DNA of 22,874 nucleotides, from positions 1 to 22,874 of IMG/VR virus record IMGVR_UViG_3300034073_000582. One strand, 5' to 3'. A program made the position numbers and the translations under genes. Position 1 is the first letter of the stretch; the number at the start of each line of letters is the position of its first letter. Of this stretch, positions 12,690-20,900 are shown piece after piece. Origin of the DNA: a virus. A model generated the notes under the pieces. The model did not search any database, was not told where the DNA came from, and was given only the letters and a program-made list of their open reading frames with translations.

Positions 12690-13667
12690 TTAGTTGGCAC
12701 CAATGCTGGACGACGACTCGATGCGTCCGAGTGCTTCCTCACGGAAGCGACCGTAGCCACCCAGCCAGTACCAGCCGGTTGGGTTGAAGCGGCGCAGAAC
12801 GTCCACAACTGGACCTTCCACGATCTTCGGGAACGCGCCGTTGCCATCGACAGCCGAGAACGCCTTTGCAAGCGACTGGCGGCCCATGACGTGGGTGCAG
12901 TACACGTCCACGGTTGCGCTGGAACCGGTCGAAGAACCCGACCCGTCCGAAGCGTTTTCGAAGATCTTCGCGCGTGGCGTTTCGATGAAACGCACCGACT
13001 CGAACATTCCGATCTCGCCGTTGTAGATGCCTGCGACATCCACGTTGACGTGTGGAGCGTTCCACGAAGCGTTGCCCGTCTCACGACGAAGGTCGTACGA
13101 CACGTCTGGGTGAATGAAACCCATGTAGTAGCCGTTGAACGTGGCAACGTTCTTCTTGCGGAGCGAAGCGGTCATCTTGCGGATGTCGTTCGCGGTGATG
13201 ATGTCGTCAGAACCGACCGTCGCACGGCTCGTCGGGAGCGAAGCGCCACCCGAACCGTAGAAGATGTTCTGGGTGCCAGCGGCGAGAACGTCGCGGACAA
13301 CCTGATCGAGCGAGTCACCAGCGTTGTAGCCGATGATGTTCGCTGCGGCTGCGTCCACATCGAGGAACGAGGTGCCACGGAGCTTGGCGGTCGTGTTGAT
13401 CGCGTTGCCGTACTCGGCGAGCGTGACCGTCACCTGGCTGTCGCTCATCGCGACTGGGGTGACATCGGTCGTCTCAGCGAGGGTGCTGGTTGCTGCCGAA
13501 AGGTCAGCAAACTTGGTGAACACCACCGAGCTTCCTGGCATTGACTGGTTGGTTGGCTGGACATCGGCTGCCTGATCGAACAGGAGTTCGGAGCGCAGCG
13601 CGAAGTAGGCCAGCTGCTCGTACGCCGCCTGAACGGTGTTGAGCGAAGATACTTGCGTGTAAGCCAC
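12690..13667 (-). CDS. Major capsid protein, N4-gp56 family
   Basis: This is a 325-residue shell protein. The start is GTG 13667 with AAGGAAG about nine bases upstream. Features match the N4-gp56 family of HK97-fold capsid proteins. VVFTKFADLSAATSTLAETTDVTP (48-71) leads into the strand QVTVTLAEYGNAINTTAKL (78-96) and SFLDVDAAAANIIGYNAGDSLDQVVRDVLAAGTQ (100-133). MGFIHPDVSYDLRRE (182-196) and YNGEIGMFESVRFIETPRAKIF (215-236) follow. The length is within the family's usual range. There is no N-terminal propeptide or delta domain, in keeping with a separate scaffold gene upstream. Codons in this gene favour C or G in third position more than the neighbours do, as expected for the most highly made protein. 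It forms the icosahedral shell. Confidence 0.95.
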   Translation of the reverse strand: MAYTQVSSLNTVQAAYEQLAYFALRSELLFDQAADVQPTNQSMPGSSVVFTKFADLSAATSTLAETTDVTPVAMSDSQVTVTLAEYGNAINTTAKLRGTSFLDVDAAAANIIGYNAGDSLDQVVRDVLAAGTQNIFYGSGGASLPTSRATVGSDDIITANDIRKMTASLRKKNVATFNGYYMGFIHPDVSYDLRRETGNASWNAPHVNVDVAGIYNGEIGMFESVRFIETPRAKIFENASDGSGSSTGSSATVDVYCTHVMGRQSLAKAFSAVDGNGAFPKIVEGPVVDVLRRFNPTGWYWLGGYGRFREEALGRIESSSSIGAN

Positions 13668-13694
13668 TTTAGGACTTCCTTCTTGTTTGGGGGT

Positions 13695-14138
13695 TTACAG
13701 GTTGCTTGCTTCGGCTCTCGCCTGAGCCAGCAGTTGCATCACTTCATCGGCTGAACGGGCCTGCCTGATTTTGTCCGCGTAGTCAACAACCGGTTCGCTT
13801 GTGTCACCCGCACGAGCAGCCTGAGCCACCCTGTTCCACGCCTGCTGTTCACCAGACGTATCTTTCTTACGAATGAGACTTGCTTCTTCGGCCGCCTGTC
13901 GGATTGCTTCCGGTGAAAGTTCACCGTCATAGCCCTTCACGAAATACTTGGCACCTGGGGCTGACAGGTCGATGCCTGCTTCCACAAACGCCAGCTTTCG
14001 TTCGGCTTCCGCTTTGGCTGCGACCTGCTCTTTCAAAGCCTTATTTTCGGCTTCGAGTTTCCGCAGATGTGCCCTAACGGGATCCTTCGGCTGTTGCTCT
14101 ACCGCGTCCTCATCAAACTCAAAGTTTGCTTCTGACAT
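13695..14138 (-). CDS. Putative capsid scaffolding protein
   Basis: This is a 147-residue acidic, almost wholly helical protein directly upstream of the major capsid gene, with a strong ribosome binding site (AGAAGGAG) before ATG 14138. Residues about 1-18 are acidic (NFEFDEDAVEQQ). Residues 20-50 form a heptad-like coil (VRAHLRKLEAENKALKEQVAAKAEAERKL). The remainder is helical (PEAIRQAAEEASLIRKK, VDYADKIRQARSADEVMQLLAQARAEA). Size, charge, coiled coil and position are those of phage scaffolding proteins, which guide capsid assembly and leave before DNA packaging. No protease motif is visible. The assignment rests on these general properties and synteny. Confidence 0.8.
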   Translation of the reverse strand: MSEANFEFDEDAVEQQPKDPVRAHLRKLEAENKALKEQVAAKAEAERKLAFVEAGIDLSAPGAKYFVKGYDGELSPEAIRQAAEEASLIRKKDTSGEQQAWNRVAQAARAGDTSEPVVDYADKIRQARSADEVMQLLAQARAEASNL

Positions 14139-14157
14139 GGCTCACTCCTTCTGCCCA

Positions 14158-14180
14158 CATCTGGTTGGAGGTTCCAGATG
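14158..14180 (-). promoter_or_regulatory. Stem-loop just upstream of the scaffold ribosome binding site
   Basis: On the minus strand CATCTGG pairs perfectly with CCAGATG across a nine-base loop, and AGAAGGAG starts a few bases later. With no T-tract it is not a terminator. It may protect the 5' end of a capsid transcript or bind a regulator. Confidence 0.45.
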
Positions 14181-14252
14181 GCTGCAAAGTCTCACCCTTG
14201 TTTTCACATCGAAATCGGGGGGTTCCGATGGTGTCCCTGTTGGAACACTCGC

Positions 14253-14260
14253 AGTGTAGC
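14253..14260 (-). promoter_or_regulatory. Possible promoter -10 box for the scaffold and capsid genes
   Basis: The minus strand has GCTACACT preceded by TGTG. TACACT fits TANNNT. No convincing -35 lies 16-18 bases upstream. The same octamer stands before the gene at 12608, so the pair may be a phage late-promoter element. Confidence 0.3.
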
Positions 14261-14278
14261 ACACACCACTGTCGGTGG

Positions 14279-15586
14279 TTACTGTGCGGTGCCAACACCT
14301 GTCTCGATAGCGCCTGAGGTGGCTCCGGTGGTGCGGGTGAACTGACCACCACCAGCGAACTCCGCGGTGCGCAAACGGCGACGGCGCTCCAACTCCTGCT
14401 GAGCCTGAACATTCTGGTTGAACTGGGCACCCACCAACTCCTCGGTGGAGAGCGCGGTTTCGCCAGCGAAGGTTTGACGCAACTCACCCAACGCACCAAT
14501 CTCAGCGAACCCGCGCTGGGCTTCAGCCTCGGTTACACCGCGTCGAGCCAAATCCTCAGCCAATGTTCCAGTCAACTGGATACCAGCCTGCTCCGCGCCA
14601 CGGGCAGCAATCTGAGCGGCACGAGCCTGACGGGTCAAGAGTGGTGCGGCGCGTTCAGGATCAAGGAAGTAGGCAGCCAGTTCAGCTTCACCAACTCCGT
14701 AGAGGGTTTGCATTTGACGCTTCACCGCAGGGTCCGCGTCAGCAACAGCACGATACCCCTGCTGGACACGCTCGTTCAACTCTGATGGCGAAACGTCACC
14801 CTCCAACAAGGCGGTGAAGTCTTCGGTCTGGTCATAAAAATTAGCGGGCAAACCGTTTGATCGAAGCGTTTCCCGATACTGGTTTTCCAACGCAATATAT
14901 GACGCGGGATCCAACTCCGACAAACCCTTACGTGCGCGAACCGAGTTAGCGGCAAATCGACGCTGATATGCGGGTTGTTCGCGCAACGCAAAAATAATTG
15001 CATCAGGATTATTGATGTTGACGGTTTCGCGGACAATAATTTCGTTGTAGGTGTAATCGGCTAGTTCAGCAAGACCGTAACTTGACAGCACGGCGTTGAT
15101 GGTTGAACGAGCATCCTGTCGGCGCTGATTTGCGGCAAGCGCTTCCTCAGCTGCTCGTGCCTCACGATCCAAACGCATCTCACGAGCAACAGGATCTTCT
15201 GTCTCGTCTGTGCCAGTATCCTCGCCACCAGCACCATCGCCTCCCCCGGTCGGAGGTTGTACAGGTGTCGCTGGTGTTGGGGTGAATTGAGGCGAAACAA
15301 TTCCTTCGTTTATCGCGGTTTGAATAGTTTCTGCGGTTGGTCCGATTTGTGCGAGGCTTTCACGCAGACTGGCAAGGCTTTCCTCGGTAATAGGTGTGGA
15401 TGCTGGACTAGTAGTTGACGCTGCTCTTGGCGCAGGCGCGGTTGGTATAGGTGCGGGGGATGGGGCGGCGGCAGGAATAAACCCCGCATCAATCGCAGCC
15501 TGAATAGTCTCAACAGCTGGACCAATCTGGGCAAGCGCACCCAAAGCCTCCTGAAACCACTGTTCATTGATCTGCATATCGCTCAT
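14279..15586 (-). CDS. Putative internal virion protein, 435 residues
   Basis: This protein starts at ATG 15586 in a TAATG overlap with the upstream gene, with AAGG upstream. The N-terminal part has two copies of one short segment, at 14-38 (ALGALAQIGPAVETIQAAIDAG) and 74-98 (LRESLAQIGPTAETIQTAINEG), exactly 60 residues apart and joined by an Ala/Pro linker. A Pro/Gly/acid-rich linker (100-132) leads to a long helical domain (133-330). That domain includes LYGVGEAELAAYFLDPERAAPLLTRQARAAQIA, a block I associate with virion-protein genes of environmental phages. The C-terminus is Gly/Thr-rich. There is no membrane segment. A role as an internal or ejected virion protein is inferred from its place between a giant virion protein and the scaffold. 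Confidence 0.6.
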   Translation of the reverse strand: MSDMQINEQWFQEALGALAQIGPAVETIQAAIDAGFIPAAAPSPAPIPTAPAPRAASTTSPASTPITEESLASLRESLAQIGPTAETIQTAINEGIVSPQFTPTPATPVQPPTGGGDGAGGEDTGTDETEDPVAREMRLDREARAAEEALAANQRRQDARSTINAVLSSYGLAELADYTYNEIIVRETVNINNPDAIIFALREQPAYQRRFAANSVRARKGLSELDPASYIALENQYRETLRSNGLPANFYDQTEDFTALLEGDVSPSELNERVQQGYRAVADADPAVKRQMQTLYGVGEAELAAYFLDPERAAPLLTRQARAAQIAARGAEQAGIQLTGTLAEDLARRGVTEAEAQRGFAEIGALGELRQTFAGETALSTEELVGAQFNQNVQAQQELERRRRLRTAEFAGGGQFTRTTGATSGAIETGVGTAQ

Positions 15587-17115
15587 TACTGAACCTTCCC
15601 AAACGCTCTAGCAATTGACAACGCCACATCCGTAGCCTGCTGATTTGCCTGCTTCGTATACTGCCAACCAAACCGTGAATCAGACTTCAAACGCTCAATC
15701 CAATCGCCAAGCGACATCTGACCAGTCTCCTTCGTACCGAACGCCTGGAGATACGGGCCAGAGAACATATCAATCTTGTCTTCCGGTTGCTCCAAAATCT
15801 GTGCCGCATACTTCTGATAGTTGCCACCAATTTCTTCGAGCGTCAACCCGCGATCAATCTGATCTGCAAGCTGTGGCATCGCACCCTTCGCCCAGTTTTG
15901 CGCTTTCTGACGCAACCCTTCCTCGGTCAACACCACACCTGCTGGGGTTGGTGCACCAGTAAGGATTGACTTCAGTTCAGCGTCACTCACGTTGTAGTTA
16001 TAAGCGCGACCGATAGCACGGATCCTGTCCGCATCAGCAGCTTCCATCGCACGGGTGGCGACAGCAGTCGGCTGATCGGCTGGCTTCAGAATGTACGAGT
16101 AGGCAGCTTGACGCAAGCCAAGACCAGTCAAACCTTTACGAGCCGCATCAGAAGCCAGAGCATTGAGCGTGGTTTCGTCCAGACCAACATCGCCAAGTTC
16201 CCCAGATAGTTCCAGTTTCTTGGCATCGACCAGCGCTTTCTGTGTGGCTGGCGTGGACTGGTCAAATTGCTTCGCGGCTGAAGTGGTGTTCAGGTAGTAG
16301 TTCGTTTGCTTGAACGCAAGTTCGTACGCTTTCAACCCGTCTTCAGTTTTTAGCCCACCGAACTTTCCGTTCGGGTTCGCGGCTTCGATCATCAATTCAA
16401 TTACGTCTTGCCCGAAGTGGGTGGTTGCGTTCTCGGTCAACCAGTCATTGTTGTAAGCAGGGAAGCGTTCACGCAAAATGTCTTTCCATGCGTCAGGTGA
16501 GACAACCGGAGCCTTCTTGCCTTTGCCCTTGCCTTTGGCTGGCGTGACGCTCGGCGCAGATGGTGGGACGCTTTCAGTCGGCGTTATGGTCGGCTTTGCT
16601 GGGACGACATCAGATGTTCCACCAAGACGTTCACGAGCACCGGAAGGCGTAACTGTCGTAGTTCTGGTCTTGGCTGGCGTTACAGGGACGGCTTCGTAAG
16701 ATGCTGTGCCGACAAGACGACCGATGCTTTTCCCTGCCGACATCAAATCAATGTCTTCCTGAATCTGTGCAGGAAGATTGACCGCCGCAGTAAATTCCGC
16801 CTCACTAATCTGCCCGTTATTGAACGCCCGTCGAGCCTGGTTCGCTGCGGTTTCAGCAGACCTCTTAGCTGTCTTGGCTCGATCAATAGCCAGTTTCGTT
16901 TGAGCAACGATGTCTTCCACAACCTGACGCTGCGCACCAGCCTGCTGTTCAGAAGTCTGCTCCTGCTTCGTCTCAGCCTCAACCGCTGGCTCCAAAATGT
17001 CAGGAATCAGAATGTCGCGAATCTCCGTCAGCGAATAACTCTTACCTTTATAGGTGAACTTCTTGCCAGCAGCAAGCGCTTCTTTGGCTTTCTGAAGATC
17101 GTCACTTGCAGACAT
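15586..17115 (-). CDS. Putative internal virion protein, 509 residues
   Basis: This protein starts at ATG 17115 in a TAATG overlap. Residues 1-45 (GKKFTYKGKSYSLTEIRDILIP) look like a small folded unit. Residues 50-125 are helical and charged. Residues 143-207 are a disordered Pro/Thr/Lys linker that includes GKGKGKK at 195-201. The C-terminal 300 residues are helical, with RERFPAYNNDWLTENATTHFG (215-235) and FKQTNYYLNTTSAAKQFD, both of a type seen in large virion proteins of actinophage-like environmental phages. The basic linker could contact DNA. No lytic transglycosylase motif is visible. It is probably co-packaged or part of the ejection apparatus, but the evidence is composition and synteny. 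Confidence 0.6.
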   Translation of the reverse strand: MSASDDLQKAKEALAAGKKFTYKGKSYSLTEIRDILIPDILEPAVEAETKQEQTSEQQAGAQRQVVEDIVAQTKLAIDRAKTAKRSAETAANQARRAFNNGQISEAEFTAAVNLPAQIQEDIDLMSAGKSIGRLVGTASYEAVPVTPAKTRTTTVTPSGARERLGGTSDVVPAKPTITPTESVPPSAPSVTPAKGKGKGKKAPVVSPDAWKDILRERFPAYNNDWLTENATTHFGQDVIELMIEAANPNGKFGGLKTEDGLKAYELAFKQTNYYLNTTSAAKQFDQSTPATQKALVDAKKLELSGELGDVGLDETTLNALASDAARKGLTGLGLRQAAYSYILKPADQPTAVATRAMEAADADRIRAIGRAYNYNVSDAELKSILTGAPTPAGVVLTEEGLRQKAQNWAKGAMPQLADQIDRGLTLEEIGGNYQKYAAQILEQPEDKIDMFSGPYLQAFGTKETGQMSLGDWIERLKSDSRFGWQYTKQANQQATDVALSIARAFGKVQ

Positions 17116-17903
17116 TACGAGCCACCCAAGATACGTGCCGTGATGTCAGCAACACGAGCAAAGTTGTATGCCTGTTCTTCCGCTGGCGCAACATTGCCTG
17201 GAGCCATTTCAATAAGTGTAGATGTCTGCACATCTGTGCCACCACGAATCTGACCCTGAATGTTGGCAACCTGTTGCTTGCGTTCCTGTGGGGTCAGTGT
17301 TCGACCAAGCGAACCGAGAGCCTGCTCGTCAAGTGCGCGACCCAAGTCAATCGCTGACGGGATCTTGCGACCGGCACCAGGCGAAGACACAGGGTTCTCT
17401 TGACGGATGAAGTTCAATGATGTGCGCCATTCGTAACCGTATTCGTTAGATGCAAGCAACACCTGTTGCATGACCTTCAGGTCTGCTGGGGTGAACCCTG
17501 TTGCGGATGGCTTGATTTTTCCGTCATACAGTCCGCGCTGGTACATCTCATTGAGGAAGGCTGAGCGTTCCGTTGTGTCCATCGAACGAAGTTCGGTGTA
17601 TGCCTCACGGGTTGCGTCATAGCGTTGACGTACGATTCGACCAGAGCCATCAACAAGGTTTGTTCCGGCATACAGGTATCCAGTAATCGTTGACTTCGTT
17701 CGGGGACGATCAGCCGTGCCAGTGAACGCCTGTGAATATTGCGGCATAAATGCTTGCTGTTCGGCTTGAAGCATTTCTTGGGTAACGCCAGTAACGGGTC
17801 GAAGGAATGGTTGCTGCCCCTTATCGGTTGTTGCGATAGGTGGTGGGGCAACGCCAAGACCAGCAGGATCGGCAGGATTTACGGGGTTTGGCGTGTTACT
17901 CAT
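17115..17903 (-). CDS. Putative internal virion protein, 262 residues
   Basis: This protein starts at ATG 17903, overlapping the giant gene's TGA (ATGA), with an AGAGG site. A Pro/Ala-rich N-terminus (MSNTPNPVNPADPAGLGVAPPP) precedes a helical body: TQEMLQAEQQAFMPQYSQAF, TELRSMDTTERSAFLNEMYQRGLYDGK and PADLKVMQQVLLASNEYGYEWRTSLNFIRQ. A segment near the C-terminus resembles a domain linker (RTLTPQERKQQVANIQGQIRGG), and the last 20 residues are helical. No known catalytic motif is seen. It is coupled to both neighbours, so it is probably part of the same internal complex. I do not recognise a named family. Confidence 0.55.
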   Translation of the reverse strand: MSNTPNPVNPADPAGLGVAPPPIATTDKGQQPFLRPVTGVTQEMLQAEQQAFMPQYSQAFTGTADRPRTKSTITGYLYAGTNLVDGSGRIVRQRYDATREAYTELRSMDTTERSAFLNEMYQRGLYDGKIKPSATGFTPADLKVMQQVLLASNEYGYEWRTSLNFIRQENPVSSPGAGRKIPSAIDLGRALDEQALGSLGRTLTPQERKQQVANIQGQIRGGTDVQTSTLIEMAPGNVAPAEEQAYNFARVADITARILGGS

Positions 17904-20900
17904 TGGTCAACCTCTGATTGTAACTCGCGTTCCCAGACACGAGAGAAATCTGGTGTCTTTGCCGCAAGAGTCGTACCGATATTAGCCAACCAGTCACGTA
18001 GTGGTTCGGCTGCCTTCGCAGAAGCGAAACCTTGCGCGGAGCCACCAGCGGCCACATACTGAGCAATCGCCTGGTCACGATACGTGAGATAGTCGCTGAT
18101 TGCTTTCGCAGTCTCGTTCCCTTGCAGACGCGGATCCTGAACAGCCTGCGCCATCTGAGCAACCTTCTGGTCGAACTCACCAACCGTGAATACTGGTACA
18201 GCAGGGAAACCTGGGTACTTGCGATTCAGTTCAGATCGAACATTGCGCAACCATGCCCTCTGCTCCGCGTTCGGGTACGGTCCGATCTGTGAACGGTAAG
18301 CCCGATACTGGGCAGAACCAATACGATACTCAGCCTGCTCCACAATCTCTTTTGCCGACAGACGCTCACGCTTACCGGTACGGATCTGACGCTCCCAAGT
18401 GGTGAAGTCAAAGTCTGATCCACCAGGCGCAAAATAGGCCGCAACATCAGGGAACTGTTCGATGAGTCCACCGTTACGGCGTTCCCAGTCACCGAACTCT
18501 TTCGTAGCCTCCAACCCGCCCACGGTTGCCTTGCTCTTAGACGACAAATACAGCATCGCGTCATCACCGTAGATGCGCAAGAACTCGCTCACAGCGGTGT
18601 CGTAGTTTTCGTTCTGTAGACGGTAGAACTCTTTGATGAGCTGAGAGGCGTAGATATCGCCATCCTTGCTGTCGATCACAAACTCGTTGCTTGGTGCGGC
18701 AGGTCCAACGAACTGACCGAGTGCTCGCATCGCAGTCAGGATTCGTGCCTTACCCTTAGCGTCCTCTAACAACTGTTGACGCTGTTGCGGGTCATCCATG
18801 TTGTAGTCACCTGATGCGGCAAGAGCACGGAGCGTGTCGGCGTATGTGTTGCCGAGAATGGTGTCCATCTTGTTCGGGTTGTCCATGAGTGCAGACTTTG
18901 CTTTCTGCGCCCACGACGGCAAACCAAGTTTCCCTGCTGTGGTTCGACCGTACGGCAAAAGAATTGAGATAATGCCATCAAACGTGGGGGTGTCGGGGAG
19001 CATCCCAACAGGGATCTGTGCAACAGGTCCGATAGCAGGAATAACAGACAAACCGATTGACAAACGCTTCACAGGTGCCTGCAACGGAACCTCTAAGCCT
19101 GGGCCACCACCAATCCCTGTGACCAGTTTGCTGATTTCACCAGACATCGGGAAGTTGAACGAATACTCACCGGATACTGGGTCACGGTAGAAGAATCCGT
19201 TTCCGTCTGCGTCTGGGTCGGCGTTCGTCAAACCGTTGAACACCTGTTGTGCTCGACGAATACGGGTGGGATCTTCTGCCACGTAACGGGCGTAGGTTCC
19301 TAGAACTTCACGCCACGCGGCACCGAACGGCACAACGATACGCAAAGCGTCTTCAAGGTTGTTGCGGCTAGTTGCGTTGAATAGTGCATCCTTTGTGGAT
19401 TGGAGCGCCATCAAACCTGCGTAATCATCCAAGTCCCTGACGGTTCCCGTACCGTTCGCTTGGCTGGCAAGTTCCTGAATCTTTCTCCAGTTCGCTTTGC
19501 CACCCACATAGTCGGCTGGCTTCATCTCGATCTCCGCGGCACGGGTCAGGGTGCGATCAACCAGATCCTTAGCCTCAGTCTTGCTGAGTGAGCCGACCGT
19601 TTCTGCGACACGCTCGTAGTAGAACTGGCGATACACAGGTGAGCGTTCCAGCTTGTTGACGAAACGCTTCTCGTACAGTTCGTGGAAGAACAGGTTCGTC
19701 ATGCGATCCAATGCTCGACCTGCTGGGGAACTCTTGTCTGGTGTGGCGACACGCTTACGGATCTTTACCTTGTCTGGCAGGTTTGCGACACCACGCTTTT
19801 CGTTGACGAGGCGCGTGAGTTCTGCGCGTCCACGAGCAAATTCTTCAGCCTCAGCCTGATTCAAAGGCTTGCCGGTGAAACGGTTGTTTGAGACACGGCG
19901 AAGAAGCCAGCGATCACCGTTCGGTGTGTCTGCAACGTCGGTGACGATTGCCAGAATCTTGTTTCCGTCAGCGTCGGCACCGAGATCCACGAGCGTTCCA
20001 CGACCACGGTTCATCGGACCGTCAAGAATCTGCGATGGCTGGATGTCGTCAGCGAACTGGGTAAAGGTTTCGTTCAACGGGACACGCTTGTATCCGACAG
20101 CGAACGCCAGATCAGCGTCACCACCAGTCTTCAGGTTCACTCGCCCCTTAGCAAGATGGTCGATCCACTGGCGCAACACCTCGTCATCCACACCGCGCAC
20201 AGGAACCTTGATTGAGTAGTCGGCATCACCAATAATGTTGATTCCGTTATCCAAATACTTCTCGATTTGGGCGAGCGCTTCACGACCCTTCGGATTGTTC
20301 TTCAGATAATCCACAAGTTCATCGGTTGGGATGCCCTTAGCGACAGCGTTCTCCAACGTGTCCTTAGAGATCTGAATCAGCTCGTCCACCAGTCCACGCG
20401 ACCACAGTTCTGGTCCGTCCTTCAAACGGGAAACGATGTCAAAGTCTTTGCGTGTTCCGCGGCGTATGGCAGGCACGACATCTTCAAGTCCTCGACCGAG
20501 AGCCAACTGCTGTGATTCGGCGTAATAGTCCGTGAGTTCGTCAAACTGGTCGGTGAGTCCACGGATGCCTTCATCAAAGTTTCTGCCGATGATCCGTTCA
20601 GCGCCCTTGTCACCGATAACCCACTGGATGTATCTCAAAGGGTGATTGAAGAACCCTTCCTTACCAATAGTTGCGATACGTACCTGTGCGTCGAACATAT
20701 TGCGCATGATGTATCCACCGGTAGCAAGCGTCAACGGCTTCCACACCTTGTTCTGCACATACTCAGCCAACGCGATAGCGGCGCGTGGGTCTGCGTCTGC
20801 GCGAGCAATCATCTTCTTCAAAATCGGGTTTGCGGTGACGCGACGCAAAGTGCGCACATCAGGCAACACATGGGTGCGGTCGAGTAGTTCTACAACCGAG

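Larger units (their letters stand above)
14139..14278 (-). promoter_or_regulatory. Intergenic leader before the scaffold-capsid genes
   Basis: This 140-base gap is the largest in the window. It holds, in minus-strand order, a weak CACC/GGTG repeat next to the upstream stop and a TACACT box. Then come a small ATCGG/CCGAT hairpin (14214..14229) and a stronger hairpin (14158..14180), followed by the scaffold ribosome binding site. There is no open frame of note. A promoter giving an approximately 107-base leader is the simplest reading. Confidence 0.45.

Noticed and set aside
12683-12698. CCAACTA/TAGTTGG inverted repeat over the capsid stop codon
   Set aside because: A seven-pair stem with two-base loop, too tight to fold well, without a T-tract; the nearby 12630..12672 hairpin is a better terminator.
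12891-13544. 217-codon plus-strand frame opposite the major capsid gene
   Set aside because: It is the mirror of a GC-biased, well-supported capsid gene, has Arg/Val/Gly-rich composition without domain features, and no ribosome binding site or neighbours on that strand.
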